From Antennarius striatus (lineage: Eukaryota; Chordata; Actinopteri; Lophiiformes; Antennariidae), in contig NC_090789.1 of NCBI RefSeq assembly GCF_040054535.1, positions 817,697 through 881,696 of the forward strand: a DNA stretch of 64,000 bases. Reading direction: 5' to 3'. How positions within the stretch are numbered: position 1 is the first letter of the stretch; the number at the start of each line of letters is the position of its first letter. Below the pieces are notes generated by a model. It worked only from the letters and a program-made list of their open reading frames with translations. It was not told the DNA's origin and did no database searches. Position numbers and translations under genes: made by a program. Shown piece after piece: positions 32,876-43,265 of the stretch.

Positions 32876-33436
32876 CATTCACGCAAATAAAGACGAAAAA
32901 ACCAAAGATATGTTGACCAGAGTGTTAATAAAGGTTATTAAACACTTATCCTCACTATCACATTAGCTAACATTCAGTACTGTTTCTGCTTGATGTTTGT
33001 GTCTTAACTTTCAAAATAAAATAACTATTAAAAACAACTTTCCTGTCTTGACTTTTACGATCACCTTTCAGATTTGTGCGCCACTGAAATGTTAATTTAC
33101 CCTTAAAAATGTGTTATAATCTGAGATTAGCATTAGAGTTGACAAATGTATATAAATCCCCAGTAGTTTATAGTTTTTATTCCAGCAATGAAAGACAACG
33201 AACACATCAAGAGATAGATTTGTGAGCGCTATAGTGAATGCAATGCTTTCATTTTTCCATATACTCATGTTATATCACAGGTAATACTATTTAAAAAAAT
33301 CATCTGTCCGCTCTAACGGTGCTTTTATTGTGAAGTCTAGTTGTATCGAATTCGTTTCCGCTCTGGTGTTGGCTCCACCCATCAGCTTCCGCTTCCGCCT
33401 CCTGAGCTCCGGGTTGTTTCCGTCGGTAGAGACGCG
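32876..33436. other. Short intergenic interval, 3' UTR and promoter
   Basis: AATAAA sites at 32886 and about 32927 end the upstream gene. The last 100 bases, with a GCTTCCG-rich segment near 33385-33425, form the likely promoter of the next zinc-finger gene. An in-frame ATG at 33341 could extend that gene's protein by 32 residues, but the downstream ATG at 33437 matches the family start. Confidence 0.5.
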
Positions 33437-35557
33437 ATGAAGCTCGACTCGCTGCGGCTGTTCGTGGACCAGCGGCTCTCCGCCGCCACCGACGACATTT
33501 TCCGGCGGTTCGCCAGAATAATCGCGGACTATGACGGAGAGGTCTGCCGGTTAAAGGAAGAGATCGACCGGAAGGAGAGACTCCTGGTGGCGGCTGGTCG
33601 ACCGGAGGACAGACGAACCTGTGAGTGAACAAAGAACCCGATTGGACGGATCCGGGTCACGGGTTCATTTCCGCCGCCTTCAGGTGTTTAAAACTCCCGA
33701 CAAACAACAGTTAACCTGGAGGGCGGGGCGGCACACAGCACTTAGCATTATTAGCATTAGCATCTTTATTTAACATACAAATATATCTTAATATATTTGT
33801 TAATATACTCTGGTTCACGTGAGTCACATGATCTGATGTTTTTGATCTGTGTTTACTTGTTTATAACTCAGGTTTATTTAGATTTAATCAGCTATCTTTA
33901 ATATGATTTATCGATTGAAACTGTTAATGTTTGATGTGGTTAACAGCAAATCAGTAATAGATTTGATCAATAAACATATGGTTGGAGTTGGAATATTTTT
34001 GATCCCAACTGTTAGCGTTACCTCTTTTAAACAGTTAGCTAAATGACCTGTTAGCTAAACGCTGCTGGACTCTGGTAGCTAACGGCTAGCCAGCGTACCC
34101 GCTAACGGTCACATGGTCACATGACATCATTCCTAGTCTCTTTTGTTTAGAAGATGTTTTTCTTTTTCTCTCAGTTGTCCAGAGTTCCACCACAGAAGAA
34201 GAGCAGCAGGTGAGGAAGCGCTTCAAACCCAGCTTTAAACAGGAAGAAGGTGGAGCTTCTCAAGCAGAAGGGGCTGACACGCTGATACCACAGAGTCCTG
34301 ATTGGCTGAGAGAGAGCTCGGAACAACACCAGAGTCCTTCATCCAGTGAAAACCAGAGCTGTGATGAAGAGGCGGTGCCTAAACAATCTGTTGACAAAGA
34401 GGAAGTGCTGTTTGTGAAAGAGGAAATGGGCGGTTACCTGATGCGGGAGGCCGCATCGGAGAGCAGTTCCCCGCTAGACGGTCAGTAAACAGTCAAAATC
34501 AATTTACTGCTTTTAGTTAGCTGCTAACTGTGGCTAACTTCTGCTAGCTGCTAAATGCTACCAGTAACCAATCAACTATTTACATCCATCCTGTCAATGT
34601 CCAATGTCGGCGTTTTATCCTCCAGCTGTTCTACAGATCAAAACCACAGAAGAAGAGCAGCAGAGCCAGGGGCGGTCCTCCAGTCTGCATGTCAAACAGG
34701 AAGAGGGTGGAGTTTCAGGACCAGAGGAGACGGTCGACAAGCTCACACACATTCCTGATTGGCTGATGGAGAGCTACGAGGAGGATGGCAGTCATTCGTC
34801 CAATCAGATCCATTTCCACAGGGACGAGGGGCTTTTCCACCCGGACCACAGCGTGGACCTTGTCCCCCAACCAGAGTCAGACAGTCTACAAGAACCAGGT
34901 CTCCAGATGGGGGTCAGACCGGAGGCTCTGCCTCCTCCGGTCCAGGACCTCCTGGTCTGTGTCAGCTGTGGACGAGAGTTCAGCTCCAAGAAAACCCTGA
35001 GCAAACACATCCGGCGGTACACGTCTCCAGACCAGGACCAGATGTCCTGCAGTCGCCACAGGAAGTGGGCGCCGTTCCAGACTCCAGCCAAGTCCTTTAA
35101 CTGCAGAATCTGCGACGCTTCTTTCTCCACGCTGGGGATTCTGGTCCGACACGCCGAAAACCACTGCAAGGAGCCCGACAGCTGGTGTGGGGCCTGCGGG
35201 GATTACCTGGAGTCCACCGAGAGCCTGAGGGACCACCTGAGGTCCCACAAGGAGCTGGGCAGCACCTGCGACGTGTGTGGGAAGAAGTGCAGCTCCATCA
35301 AAAGGATGGAGATCCACCGGCGGGTCCACACCGGAGAAAAGCCCTACAGCTGTGGGTTCTGCAGCCGGGACTTCAGCAGGAAGGAGAGTCTGGAGAGACA
35401 CCTGCAGATCCACAGCGGGGACAGACCCCACAGCTGTGGGCTCTGCTGGAGGACCTTCACCAGGAGGGAGTATCTGGTCCAGCACCTGAGGACCGGCCAC
35501 ACGGAGACACCAGGTCCCCCCGCCGAGACCCAGCCCCCCCACATGAAGCTGAATTAG
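33437..35557 (+). CDS. C2H2 zinc-finger protein, 6 fingers, with duplicated acidic exon
   Basis: Probable DNA-binding protein. Exons 33437..33620 (MKLDSLRLFVDQRLSAATDD, helical module), 34175..34480 and 34626..35557 join in phase 1 to 474 codons including stop. Exon 2 and the start of exon 3 are diverged copies of one module (TTEEEQQ..., KQEEGGAS / KQEEGGVS, PDWLRES / PDWLMES). Of six finger-like units the first has Tyr at the last ligand (HIRRY) and is probably non-functional. The others include the CGACGDYLESTESLRDHLRSH unit shared with paralogues at 17002 and 24466. It is the shortest finger array in the cluster and its last gene before the MHC locus. Confidence 0.88.
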
Positions 35558-36895
35558 AGGAAACATCTCCAGCGGTGGAGGAAGGGATTCAGTCCCAGCA
35601 GGACTTTCTGGTCATGTGACCACGGGACTGCAGTTGTGCCCGCCCCTAAAGGCTGGGTGGTAACATTAACTGGACTGGATAAAGCACATGAGATGTAATG
35701 TTACGTTTCTACCTCGAACCACAGACTCTGAGCGGGTGGCGACTCATCCGATTTATTCTGTGTTATTAATGACACTGAAGGTGTGACGGTTGTGTTTGTT
35801 CAATGGTGGTTTTATCACGGTCACATGATCACAATCAGATATTAAACTGTTCCATAAACTTTGAAAGAATCAACATTTTGATTCATGATTATGTCCAACG
35901 GGAAGATTGAAGTAACTCTTCGGTCCTCCCACCACTAGGTGGCGCAACAGTGTTTTGGTTTTACTACTGGCCGATCTGTGTTGAATCTGGAGGTCAAGGG
36001 TCATGGAGTCTGACTAATGAGAGAACTGAGAATATTCATGGTGTGTAGATCACATGTGTCAAACTCGAGGCCCGGGGGCCAAATGTGGCCCGTGAGAGCA
36101 TAAAAGGACAGAGTGCCTAAAAATAAACAGGTCAAAAGTGTGCTTTGATCAGTACTACATTTCCCACAATGCAGTAATTAAGCCTGTTTTAACTTTGACA
36201 AAAAAGGTTTTGAACAAAGTTAATATCTTGTGTCTGATGTTATTTTCCTTTATTCATTGATAGTTTGATCCTTGATTGATGGAGTTCTGAGAGTTTAATA
36301 ACCTGACAAAAGGATTTATGTTACAACAAGCAAACGAGTGTAATGTTTGTAACTTGATAAGTAATAAATTCATTTATTTAACATTACGGAGTAGTTACAT
36401 GTGTTTTAAAATACATTTGTTTTTTCCAAAAGAGACTTGTGGAAACTATACTAAATATAAGTAATGCAGCGATGAGCAGAAAAGCAAGATAGACAGTAGA
36501 GATGCGCTAGCGGTTGTCACATATCTCATGTCAAGGTAGCGCCAGGTCACCTGACCCTAGGAAGACCAATAGGATGAGGGGAACGTTGGTGTTGAACTGT
36601 GATGATGGTGGATGTGGTTTGAAGACAGATGTGATGATTCCGTTTGAAATTTACTATTTATGTCTGGGGAGAAAAATGTGAATTAAAATAAATCAATATT
36701 TTAATGATGCCATTTAAGTATGGAGGACCAGTGGACCCCCAGTTCCAACAGGACCATGTGGTGACATCACTCCTGATCCCGGAGCAACGTGAAGCCAAAA
36801 CCCTGCAGAGACACGAGGGACACCACTGAGCACATCGTTTCAAACAGCTGTGTGACCCCCAGTGTTCATGTCCCATATGAAGACACTCACTAGGT
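35558..36895. other. Intergenic between zinc-finger cluster and MHC gene
   Basis: Contains a CTCF-like motif at 35932 and a hAT-type GGCCCGGGGGCC fragment near 36054-36110. No gene was recognised. The region also holds the 3' UTR of the minus-strand MHC gene; minus-strand AATAAA candidates lie near 36250 and 36373. Confidence 0.5.
35932..35945 (+). promoter_or_regulatory. CTCF-like motif
   Basis: CCACTAGGTGGCGC matches the CTCF core consensus CCASYAGRKGGCRS at every position. It lies between the convergent zinc-finger and MHC genes. Occupancy cannot be judged from sequence. Confidence 0.5.
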
Positions 36896-39581
36896 TCACC
36901 CTGTGGTTGTCGTGGAGACCTCCGGTTGAATGGCATCCCCCATCTTTAGTCTCTTGGGGAGCTCTGGCCTGTCCTCAGGAAGTGGACGACGTTGAGCTGA
37001 GAAACAAAGACCAGTAATACCAGTGACACACTCTGTCTGACACAAGTGGGCTCCATCAGAACGGGCTGGTCGTCATGGCTCTGGGCCTCGGAGCCTGACA
37101 GCAACTCCTGTGGTGTGAACACAGGAGGCAGGTTCTGTTTGGACCCTCACCTGTCCTCTGTCTGGAAGGCTTGACTTCAACGGCAACCATGAGGACGAAA
37201 GCAAGAACCGTTGCAGCGATGAAGATGATGATGATGGTGGTGGCGGTGACATCGGTGGGTTCGTCTGGAGAGAAGAAAATAACAAGTCACAACCTGCACA
37301 GAAGAAGCAAGTCAGAGAAGAACATCCATATTCCAAGAACAACAGTCCAGCATATGGACAAGACACTTCTGATGTCACCACGTTTGATGTCACAACATAC
37401 CTACGGAACTGAAGGGGTTCCCTGTTTTACCCCAGTTGGTCCGGATCTTTCCTTTGTCCAGTCTGGTGACCAAGTCGTCCTCCACACCCTGAAGCTGGAA
37501 CACACAGTCGTACCTCCTCCAGTCTTCAGGGGCCACCGATGAAACGTTCAGGTCAACTCTCATCTGGAAGGTTCCATCATGGTTGGGGAGGATCTCTCCG
37601 TGGTCCACCTCCTCATAAAGCTCCTCCTCATCTCTCCTCCAGAAGAGTGCGGCTGCCTTCGGGTAGAAACCTGTAGCGAAGCAGCTGACTGGAGAGGAGG
37701 GGGTCTTCTGGAGGAGGAACACTGAGGGGAGCTCTGGAGGAGGAGCACAAAGACACTTTAGATGTTCCTTAGCAGGAGTTTCAGTAAGACACACACACAA
37801 GAGACACACACTGAGGCAACAGAGGAGAATCAGACTGAAGGAGAGATGAGAGAAGTTCACTGTTGGTCACAAACACAAGAGAAACATGAAGGTCGTTGTG
37901 GCTGCTGTGGAACCTTCCAAGGACATGGAAAGACAGCTGACAGGAGGGAATAGACCCCAATGAGACCACCACAGGCTAGCTACCCATGGTGACGGGGGGA
38001 GAAGATGGCTGGTAGGCAGATAAGACAGTAAAAAACACAAGAACGTAACAGACTACAATTGGTCACAAACACAATAGAAACATGAAAGTTGTTGGTTTGA
38101 AACACCATCAGGTCATGTGATCCTACCTGTTCTCAGCAGAAAGCTCTTCCCATACTCCCAAAACTTCCTCCCCCACTCAGGACACTGCTGGGTGAGGTAA
38201 TGCTTCCAGTATTTCGTCATATCTTTGTTTTGATCCCATTTGTGTTTGGTGACGACAGCCTCAGGTCTGGGAGCGATCCACGTCTCTGTTTTCAGGTCTA
38301 GGATCAGGAAGTCTTCTCCATTATGACCATACCAATGAAAACCAGTAACCTCTCCAGTCTCATCGTCCCACTCACAACCATAAGTCCTCTGGACAATATG
38401 GAAACCTGACAGAGAGAGAGAGAGACTCCAGTGAATCAGAAGGACATCTCAGTCCACTCCTCTACTTGCTCCTCATTGGACGCCCCAGAACCCAGCAGTG
38501 ATGTTCTTCCAGCAGCGGCGTGCTGTCAACGTGTTGGAGTAACAGCTTCCTGTAGAGGAGTTCTGATGGACCGACCGATGGGACGGGATGTCAAGAGGAC
38601 ATCCATTCTCAGTGGTTTCTGCTGGTTATTATGGGCTGGACAGATGAACATTGGTGAACAAAACATAAACAACATGTGATTAGTAGAATCATAAACAAAC
38701 CTTCAGATTGCTTGAGACGTTTCTTCAAAAAGTTAATATCGACTTTGAACATCTCTTGTTCAAGCACAAATGTCCTTGTCTGTTGGTTCCAGTAATCGGG
38801 AACATCTGCTGTGACTTTCTCCATCCAGTTCTGTTTGGGTTCTAATCTTTTGGTGTTACTGTCATATCCAACAATCTGAACGTCATCAATCAACCCAACA
38901 ACCACAAACTCTGGGATGTTTGGGACTCCAGAAGATACAGTGTAAAGATACTTCAGAGAGTGAGTCGCTGAAAGAAAAAGCAAAGTTTTAATTAGTGTTT
39001 TCTAAACCACTGAAATATTTGATTTTCTCTCCTGAGACAAAAAGAAGTCCACTCCACTAAAGTGGTCCTGAAAACGTCTGTTGTTCAGTCAATCTGTCCA
39101 GGAACAAACCTGCCCTGGAACAAACCAGTCCAGGAACAAACCTGCCCTGGAACAAACCTGCCCTGGAACCAGCACTGCCATCGGTCCCATGCTGGATCCT
39201 GGAGGCTGACATTTATCAATACTTCGGAGGTTTGTGGTGACCCTGATGCAAACAGATCAGGACATTTGATAGCTATGAATAAACCTGTCCATCAACTCGA
39301 CTCTGGTTAGCAACAATTCAGCAGTGACTTTCTGTATAAAATGGAACTTGACAGGAAACTATCGAGCTGCTCACACAGGATTTCCTCGTCAGATTTCAGA
39401 TAGCCGGTCGTTCATGTGTCAACATTTCTTGAGTCCTTACATGTAAGGAAAAAACGTTTGGCTAGAAAGACAACAAATGTTTTCTCTTTTCCCATCGAGC
39501 TGCTTGAAATCGTGTGACCTCACCTGCCGCCACACCAGGTACACCTGTTCCCAGGAGAAGAGCTAGAACCAAAATTGTCAT
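36896..39581 (-). CDS. MHC class I heavy chain, U-lineage-like
   Basis: Membrane glycoprotein presenting peptides with beta-2-microglobulin. Exons: signal peptide 39524..39581, alpha1 38701..38967, alpha2 38127..38405, alpha3 37431..37733, transmembrane 37151..37264, cytoplasmic 36896..36996; all introns phase 1; 374 codons including stop. Alpha1 starts ATHSLKYLYTVSSGVPN. Alpha2 has the disulphide pair (YGCEWDDETGEV and QQCPEW) and the peptide-contacting TKHKW. Alpha3 is a C1-set Ig domain (VSCFATGFYP to YDCVFQL). The transmembrane segment is IIIIFIAATVLAFVLMVAV. The usual N-linked site at the alpha1/alpha2 boundary (NQT in other U genes) is KQS here, and the Tyr expected near position 171 is Phe. 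The frame is intact, so it is probably expressed; classical versus non-classical status is open. Confidence 0.93.
39098..39172. repeat. Tandem repeat in MHC intron 1
   Basis: Four to five degenerate units of CCTGGAACAAACCTGC / CCAGGAACAAACC. Intronic; no function visible. Confidence 0.75.
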
Positions 39582-39684
39582 GGTGACCAGCCGACAAGTG
39601 TCTCTGATGAAGCTTCCAGTCCGACCATCAAGAGTGATGTGAGGACAAAACACAAACACGAGTGGGCTTCGTAGTCTTTCTGAG

Positions 39685-39715
39685 CCAATGGGCATTTAGC
39701 CTGATCATGACGTCA
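39685..39715 (-). promoter_or_regulatory. X2-Y box module of the MHC class I promoter
   Basis: On the minus strand TGACGTCA (X2-like, 39708..39715) is followed after 18 bases by an inverted CCAAT (Y-like, CCATTGGCTC, 39685..39689), about 105 bases upstream of the signal-peptide ATG. This order and spacing match the SXY module bound by RFX, CREB/ATF and NF-Y with CIITA or NLRC5. A convincing X1 box is not obvious. Confidence 0.6.
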
Positions 39716-40322
39716 CTCGTGACTCAGCAGAACTGCGTTTAGTGTCTCAGTTCATTCCTCCTTTGAAACTGTAACAAAGTCACAAATTAAGTCTGGTGTT
39801 TTAGTGATTTTCACCAGTATAAAGCCCTTTTGTTTTTACCTGTGCTCTGGACCCCTGCTGGACATTCTGGGTACTGCAGCTCAGAGGAGTCACTTTGCAT
39901 TGGGTCGGTACACAGTTTGAAGCCCTCCACCTGTAGACCAGTGTTCTGACGGTGAAATGTTGTTGGACTTGAAGACGCGGATGTAGAACATGTTTAATAT
40001 GTTTTTTTCAGCATTGTGATGATCTGGTCACATTTGAATGGACTTCCACAAAGTTCTTCAGTGTTTTGTGACCAAGCGGGTCTACAAACTCAGTCTAACG
40101 TGGTTAAAAGGGATGACTGGAATTCCTCTGGGCCAGATCTCCCTAAAGCAAAGAGTACACACATATACTGTATATATGCATGACTTGATTTGAACTAACT
40201 AGAGTATACTACTAATTTCCCTGCGGGGATTATAATCAGCATATAAAATAAAAGAAATAAAAAAAACTTAAATGACCACAAATACAGTAGAATTCACCTG
40301 AAGTGCGGTGGCGGCCGTGAAC

Positions 40323-40346
40323 CAGCAGGGGGCGCCCCCTGCTGGG
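40323..40346. promoter_or_regulatory. Perfect palindrome of two opposed CTCF-like motifs
   Basis: CCAGCAGGGGGC is followed directly by its exact reverse complement, giving a 24-bp perfect palindrome. Each strand reads the CTCF core CCASYAGRKGGCRS. It lies between the MHC gene promoter and npr1. Confidence 0.6.
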
Positions 40347-40604
40347 ACAGAATTCACTACCAACATGAGTAAACATCAGTCTAACTCCTGATGGGAACTG
40401 ATTAATGCTGTTCAGGAAACATTTGACTTGATTTAGTGACTGAGTTCAAACCTTTTTATAAAAGATCAGCTGTGAAACAGTCAACCACGTCAAAGGAAGC
40501 ACACAAGGAACAAGAGCTGATAGTTTCAGAGTGAAATATTAGCGTCTATTTATCTATCGATCTATGTATCTATCTAGATCTCACACACAAAATGTTTAGA
40601 ATTA

Positions 40605-41240
40605 AATAACAAGGGAATCAGAGACTGCAACATCCCGTAACACCCCTGAATTACAATTTTTACCCTGACTTACTTTCATAATGGTGGCAACAATGAATTA
40701 TATATAGTACTATCGAGTATTTGGCTTTTCCTTTCATGTTTGTAATTTGACCACTGCTAGAGGTATACTGCAGCAGACAGACTCAGGACAACCTACACCC
40801 TAAAAGATACGAAAGTGGTATTTTGACATTGACCCCGTTCTCATCATCACATTTTTGTGCGTCTGGCTTCCTAAAAATGTTGCTTTTTGTTTTGTGTTTT
40901 TATATCTCATCAGGTTTCAGAGATGTGTATTAAAGATATAAAAGTGAAAATTTGACCTTGACCTAGTTTTTCAAGATCAAGGTTGTGATCTAATTTTCAT
41001 CCCCTTGCCTCCCTGAATATAACGCCTTTTGTTTCGTCTTTCTATCTCATCAGGTTCCTGAGATACGTGCAAAAAATGTCCAAAAGTTGAAATTTGACCT
41101 TGACCTAGTTTTCTCAAAGTCAAGGTCGTCATCTCATTTCATCCCCTTTGCTGTCTGAGTCATGTGCTTTTTGTTTCATCTTTCTATCTGCAACAGTTGT
41201 AAGAATATTTGGTGGACTAACGAACGGACGGACGAACACC
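40605..41240 (+). repeat. Dispersed repeat with internal units of about 165 bp
   Basis: Begins near GACTGCAACATCCCGTAACA and ends near GGTGGACTAACGAACGGACG. It has two to three internal units, each with ATCTCATCAGG and, in two of them, TTTGACCTTGACCTAGTTTT. TGACCTTGA occurs at 40953 and 41095. An inverted partial copy is at 46620..46995. No coding capacity; class unknown. Confidence 0.75.
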
Positions 41241-41294
41241 AGGGCCAGAATTGACGTGGGGTGCGGTGGGCATTGGGTCGATGCGGGCCGTGGG

Positions 41295-41308
41295 CCAGCA
41301 GGGGGCGC
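41295..41308 (+). promoter_or_regulatory. CTCF-like motif
   Basis: CCAGCAGGGGGCGC matches the CTCF core. Its upstream flank (GGTGCGGTGGG, GGGCCGTGGG) resembles the flank of the palindrome at 40323, so the two may have arisen by copying. Confidence 0.5.
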
Positions 41309-41439
41309 CTCTGTGGAACGTGGACGTCCTTGACTGCCGATCAAACACAAGGAAAGTTTGGAAGAGGAGACATCTGATCCATAATCAGCCAATAATCAAA
41401 CGAAAAGATTCTGACCAGTTTAAGTTCAATCCTCACCGG

Positions 41440-41693
41440 CCTATCAAACACTGCGCGCGCTCGGGAGGGACACAGGCGTGCGCGCGCATCGTTATCATTA
41501 TCGTGAGTGCCCCCGCGGCTTCCCTCCTCTTCCTCCTCCTCCTCTCCCTCCTGTCTTATAGCGCGTACCGGGACGCGGGTCTCTTCTGACCGTCGTGAAG
41601 CGGAAACCTACCGGGACGGACCGACCGACTGCAGCGGGGCTGGCGCCTCCGGTGTGACGGGGAACCGTGAAAAGAACCAGGTGTGCTCTATTC
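41440..41693 (+). promoter_or_regulatory. Possible npr1 promoter and non-coding first exon
   Basis: A CpG-rich stretch in an otherwise AT-rich region, with GCGCGC runs, ends in AACCAG followed by GTGTGC, a possible donor. The npr1 coding exon has an acceptor at 45041..45042, 30 bases before its ATG, so an upstream leader exon must exist. This is the best candidate on composition alone. Confidence 0.35.
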
Positions 41694-41716
41694 TCCGGTC
41701 GTTGTTACTGTGGAAA

Positions 41717-41717
<1 letters not shown>

Positions 41718-41780
<63 letters not shown>

Positions 41781-41815
41781 TTCTTCTTCTCCTTCTTCTT
41801 CTTCTTCTTCTGTTG
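41718..41815. repeat. (ATC)n then (TTC)n microsatellite
   Basis: About twenty ATC units followed by CTT/CTC-rich units. Long His or Ser frames here are artefacts of the repeat. Confidence 0.92.
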
Positions 41816-42059
41816 TTCTTCGAACCAAAGCTGAGCAGGTAAATAAAGAACAAAGTAAAGAACGGGTTCGTTCTGGTCACGTGATCACGGTTCTGACGGA
41901 GCAGCTCCAGATCAATAACTGATCGGCTGGTTGTTAGTGATCAGGTTCAATTAGTTCCATCTGTCTGTGTTGTCAGTAAATCTGTCACACGTGAACTCTG
42001 ACGTCATCTCTGCTCATAGTTAGAGGTTCTGTTTCAGGAAGTTAAGATTCAGCTGGTTG

Positions 42060-43265
42060 TGACTCGTCTGTCTCTAGTCTGTAATCTGTCTCTAGTCTAC
42101 ATCTAGTCTGTCTCTAGTCTGTAATCTGTCTCTAGTCTACATCTAGTCTGTCTCTAGTCGGTAATCTGTCTCTAGTCTACATCTAGTCTGTCTCTAGTCT
42201 ACATCTAGTCTGTCTCTAGTCTGTAATCTGTCTCTAGTCTACATCTAGTCTGTCTCTAGTCGGTAATCTGTCTCTAGTCTACATCTAGTCTGTCTCTAGT
42301 CAGTAATCTGTCTCTAGTCTACATCTAGTCTGTCTCTAGTCTACATCTAGTCTGTCTCTAGTCTGTAATCTGTCTCTAGTCTACATCTAGTCTGTCTCTA
42401 GTCAGTAATCTGTCTCTAGTCTGTAATCTGTCTCTAGTCTACATTTAGTCTGTCTCTAGTCTGTAATCTGTCTCTAGTCTACATTTAGTCTGTCTCTAGT
42501 CTATCTCTAGTCCAGATCTATTCTGTCTCTAGTCTGTCACGAGTCTACATTTGGTCTGTCTCTAGTCTGTCTCTAGTCTATCTCTAGTCTGTCTCTAGCC
42601 AAGATCAAATCTGTCTCTAGTCTGTCTCTAGTCCAGATCTAGTCTACATCTAGTCTGTCTCTAGTCTGTCACTAGTCCAGATATAGTCTTTCTCTAGTCT
42701 TGTCTCTAGTCCAGATCTAGTCTACATCTAGTCTGTCTCTAGTCTTGTCACTAGTCCAGATCTAGTCTACATCTAGTCTGTCTCTAGTCTGTCTCTGGTC
42801 TGTCTCTGGTCTGTCTTTAGTCTGTCTTTAGTTTCCCTGTAGTCTGTCTCTGATCTGTAGTCTACATCTAGTCTGTCTCTAGTCTGTTTCTGCTCTATAT
42901 CTAGTCTGTCTGTCTCTAGTTTCCCTCAAGTCTGTCTAGAGACATTTCCCTCTAGTCTGTCTAGAGTCTGCCTCTAGTTTGTCTCTAGTCTATATCTAGT
43001 CTGCCTGTCTCTAGCTTCTAGTAAAGAACAGATTCTGTCTCTAGTCTATCTGTAGTCTGTGTCTAGTCTCTTAGACTTCTAGTCTTCTGTTAGTCTCGCT
43101 CTAGTGTCCTAGTCTTTGTCTAGTTTCCTGTTCGTCTCTCTCTAGTCTCGTTCTAGTCTCCTAGTTTTCTTCTAGTCTCTTGCTCGTCTCCCTGTAGTCC
43201 TCTAGTCTTCTTCTAGTTTTCTTGTCTTGTAGATGTCCTCTAGACATCTTCTAGTGTTCTGGTCT
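42060..43265. repeat. 1.2-kb CTAG-rich minisatellite
   Basis: Units of 11 bp (CTAGTCTGTCT, CTAGTCTACAT) and an 18-bp variant (with CTGTAAT) are combined into a higher-order repeat on the left, regular until about 42500 and then increasingly degenerate to the right. The tetranucleotide CTAG recurs every 11 or 18 bases. It probably lies in the first npr1 intron. Confidence 0.9.

Noticed and set aside
37390-37860. Reading the MHC alpha3 exon from an upstream Met as a separate secreted protein
   Set aside because: The hydrophobic start is intron sequence; a clear acceptor at 37734-37735 fits the phase of the other MHC exons.
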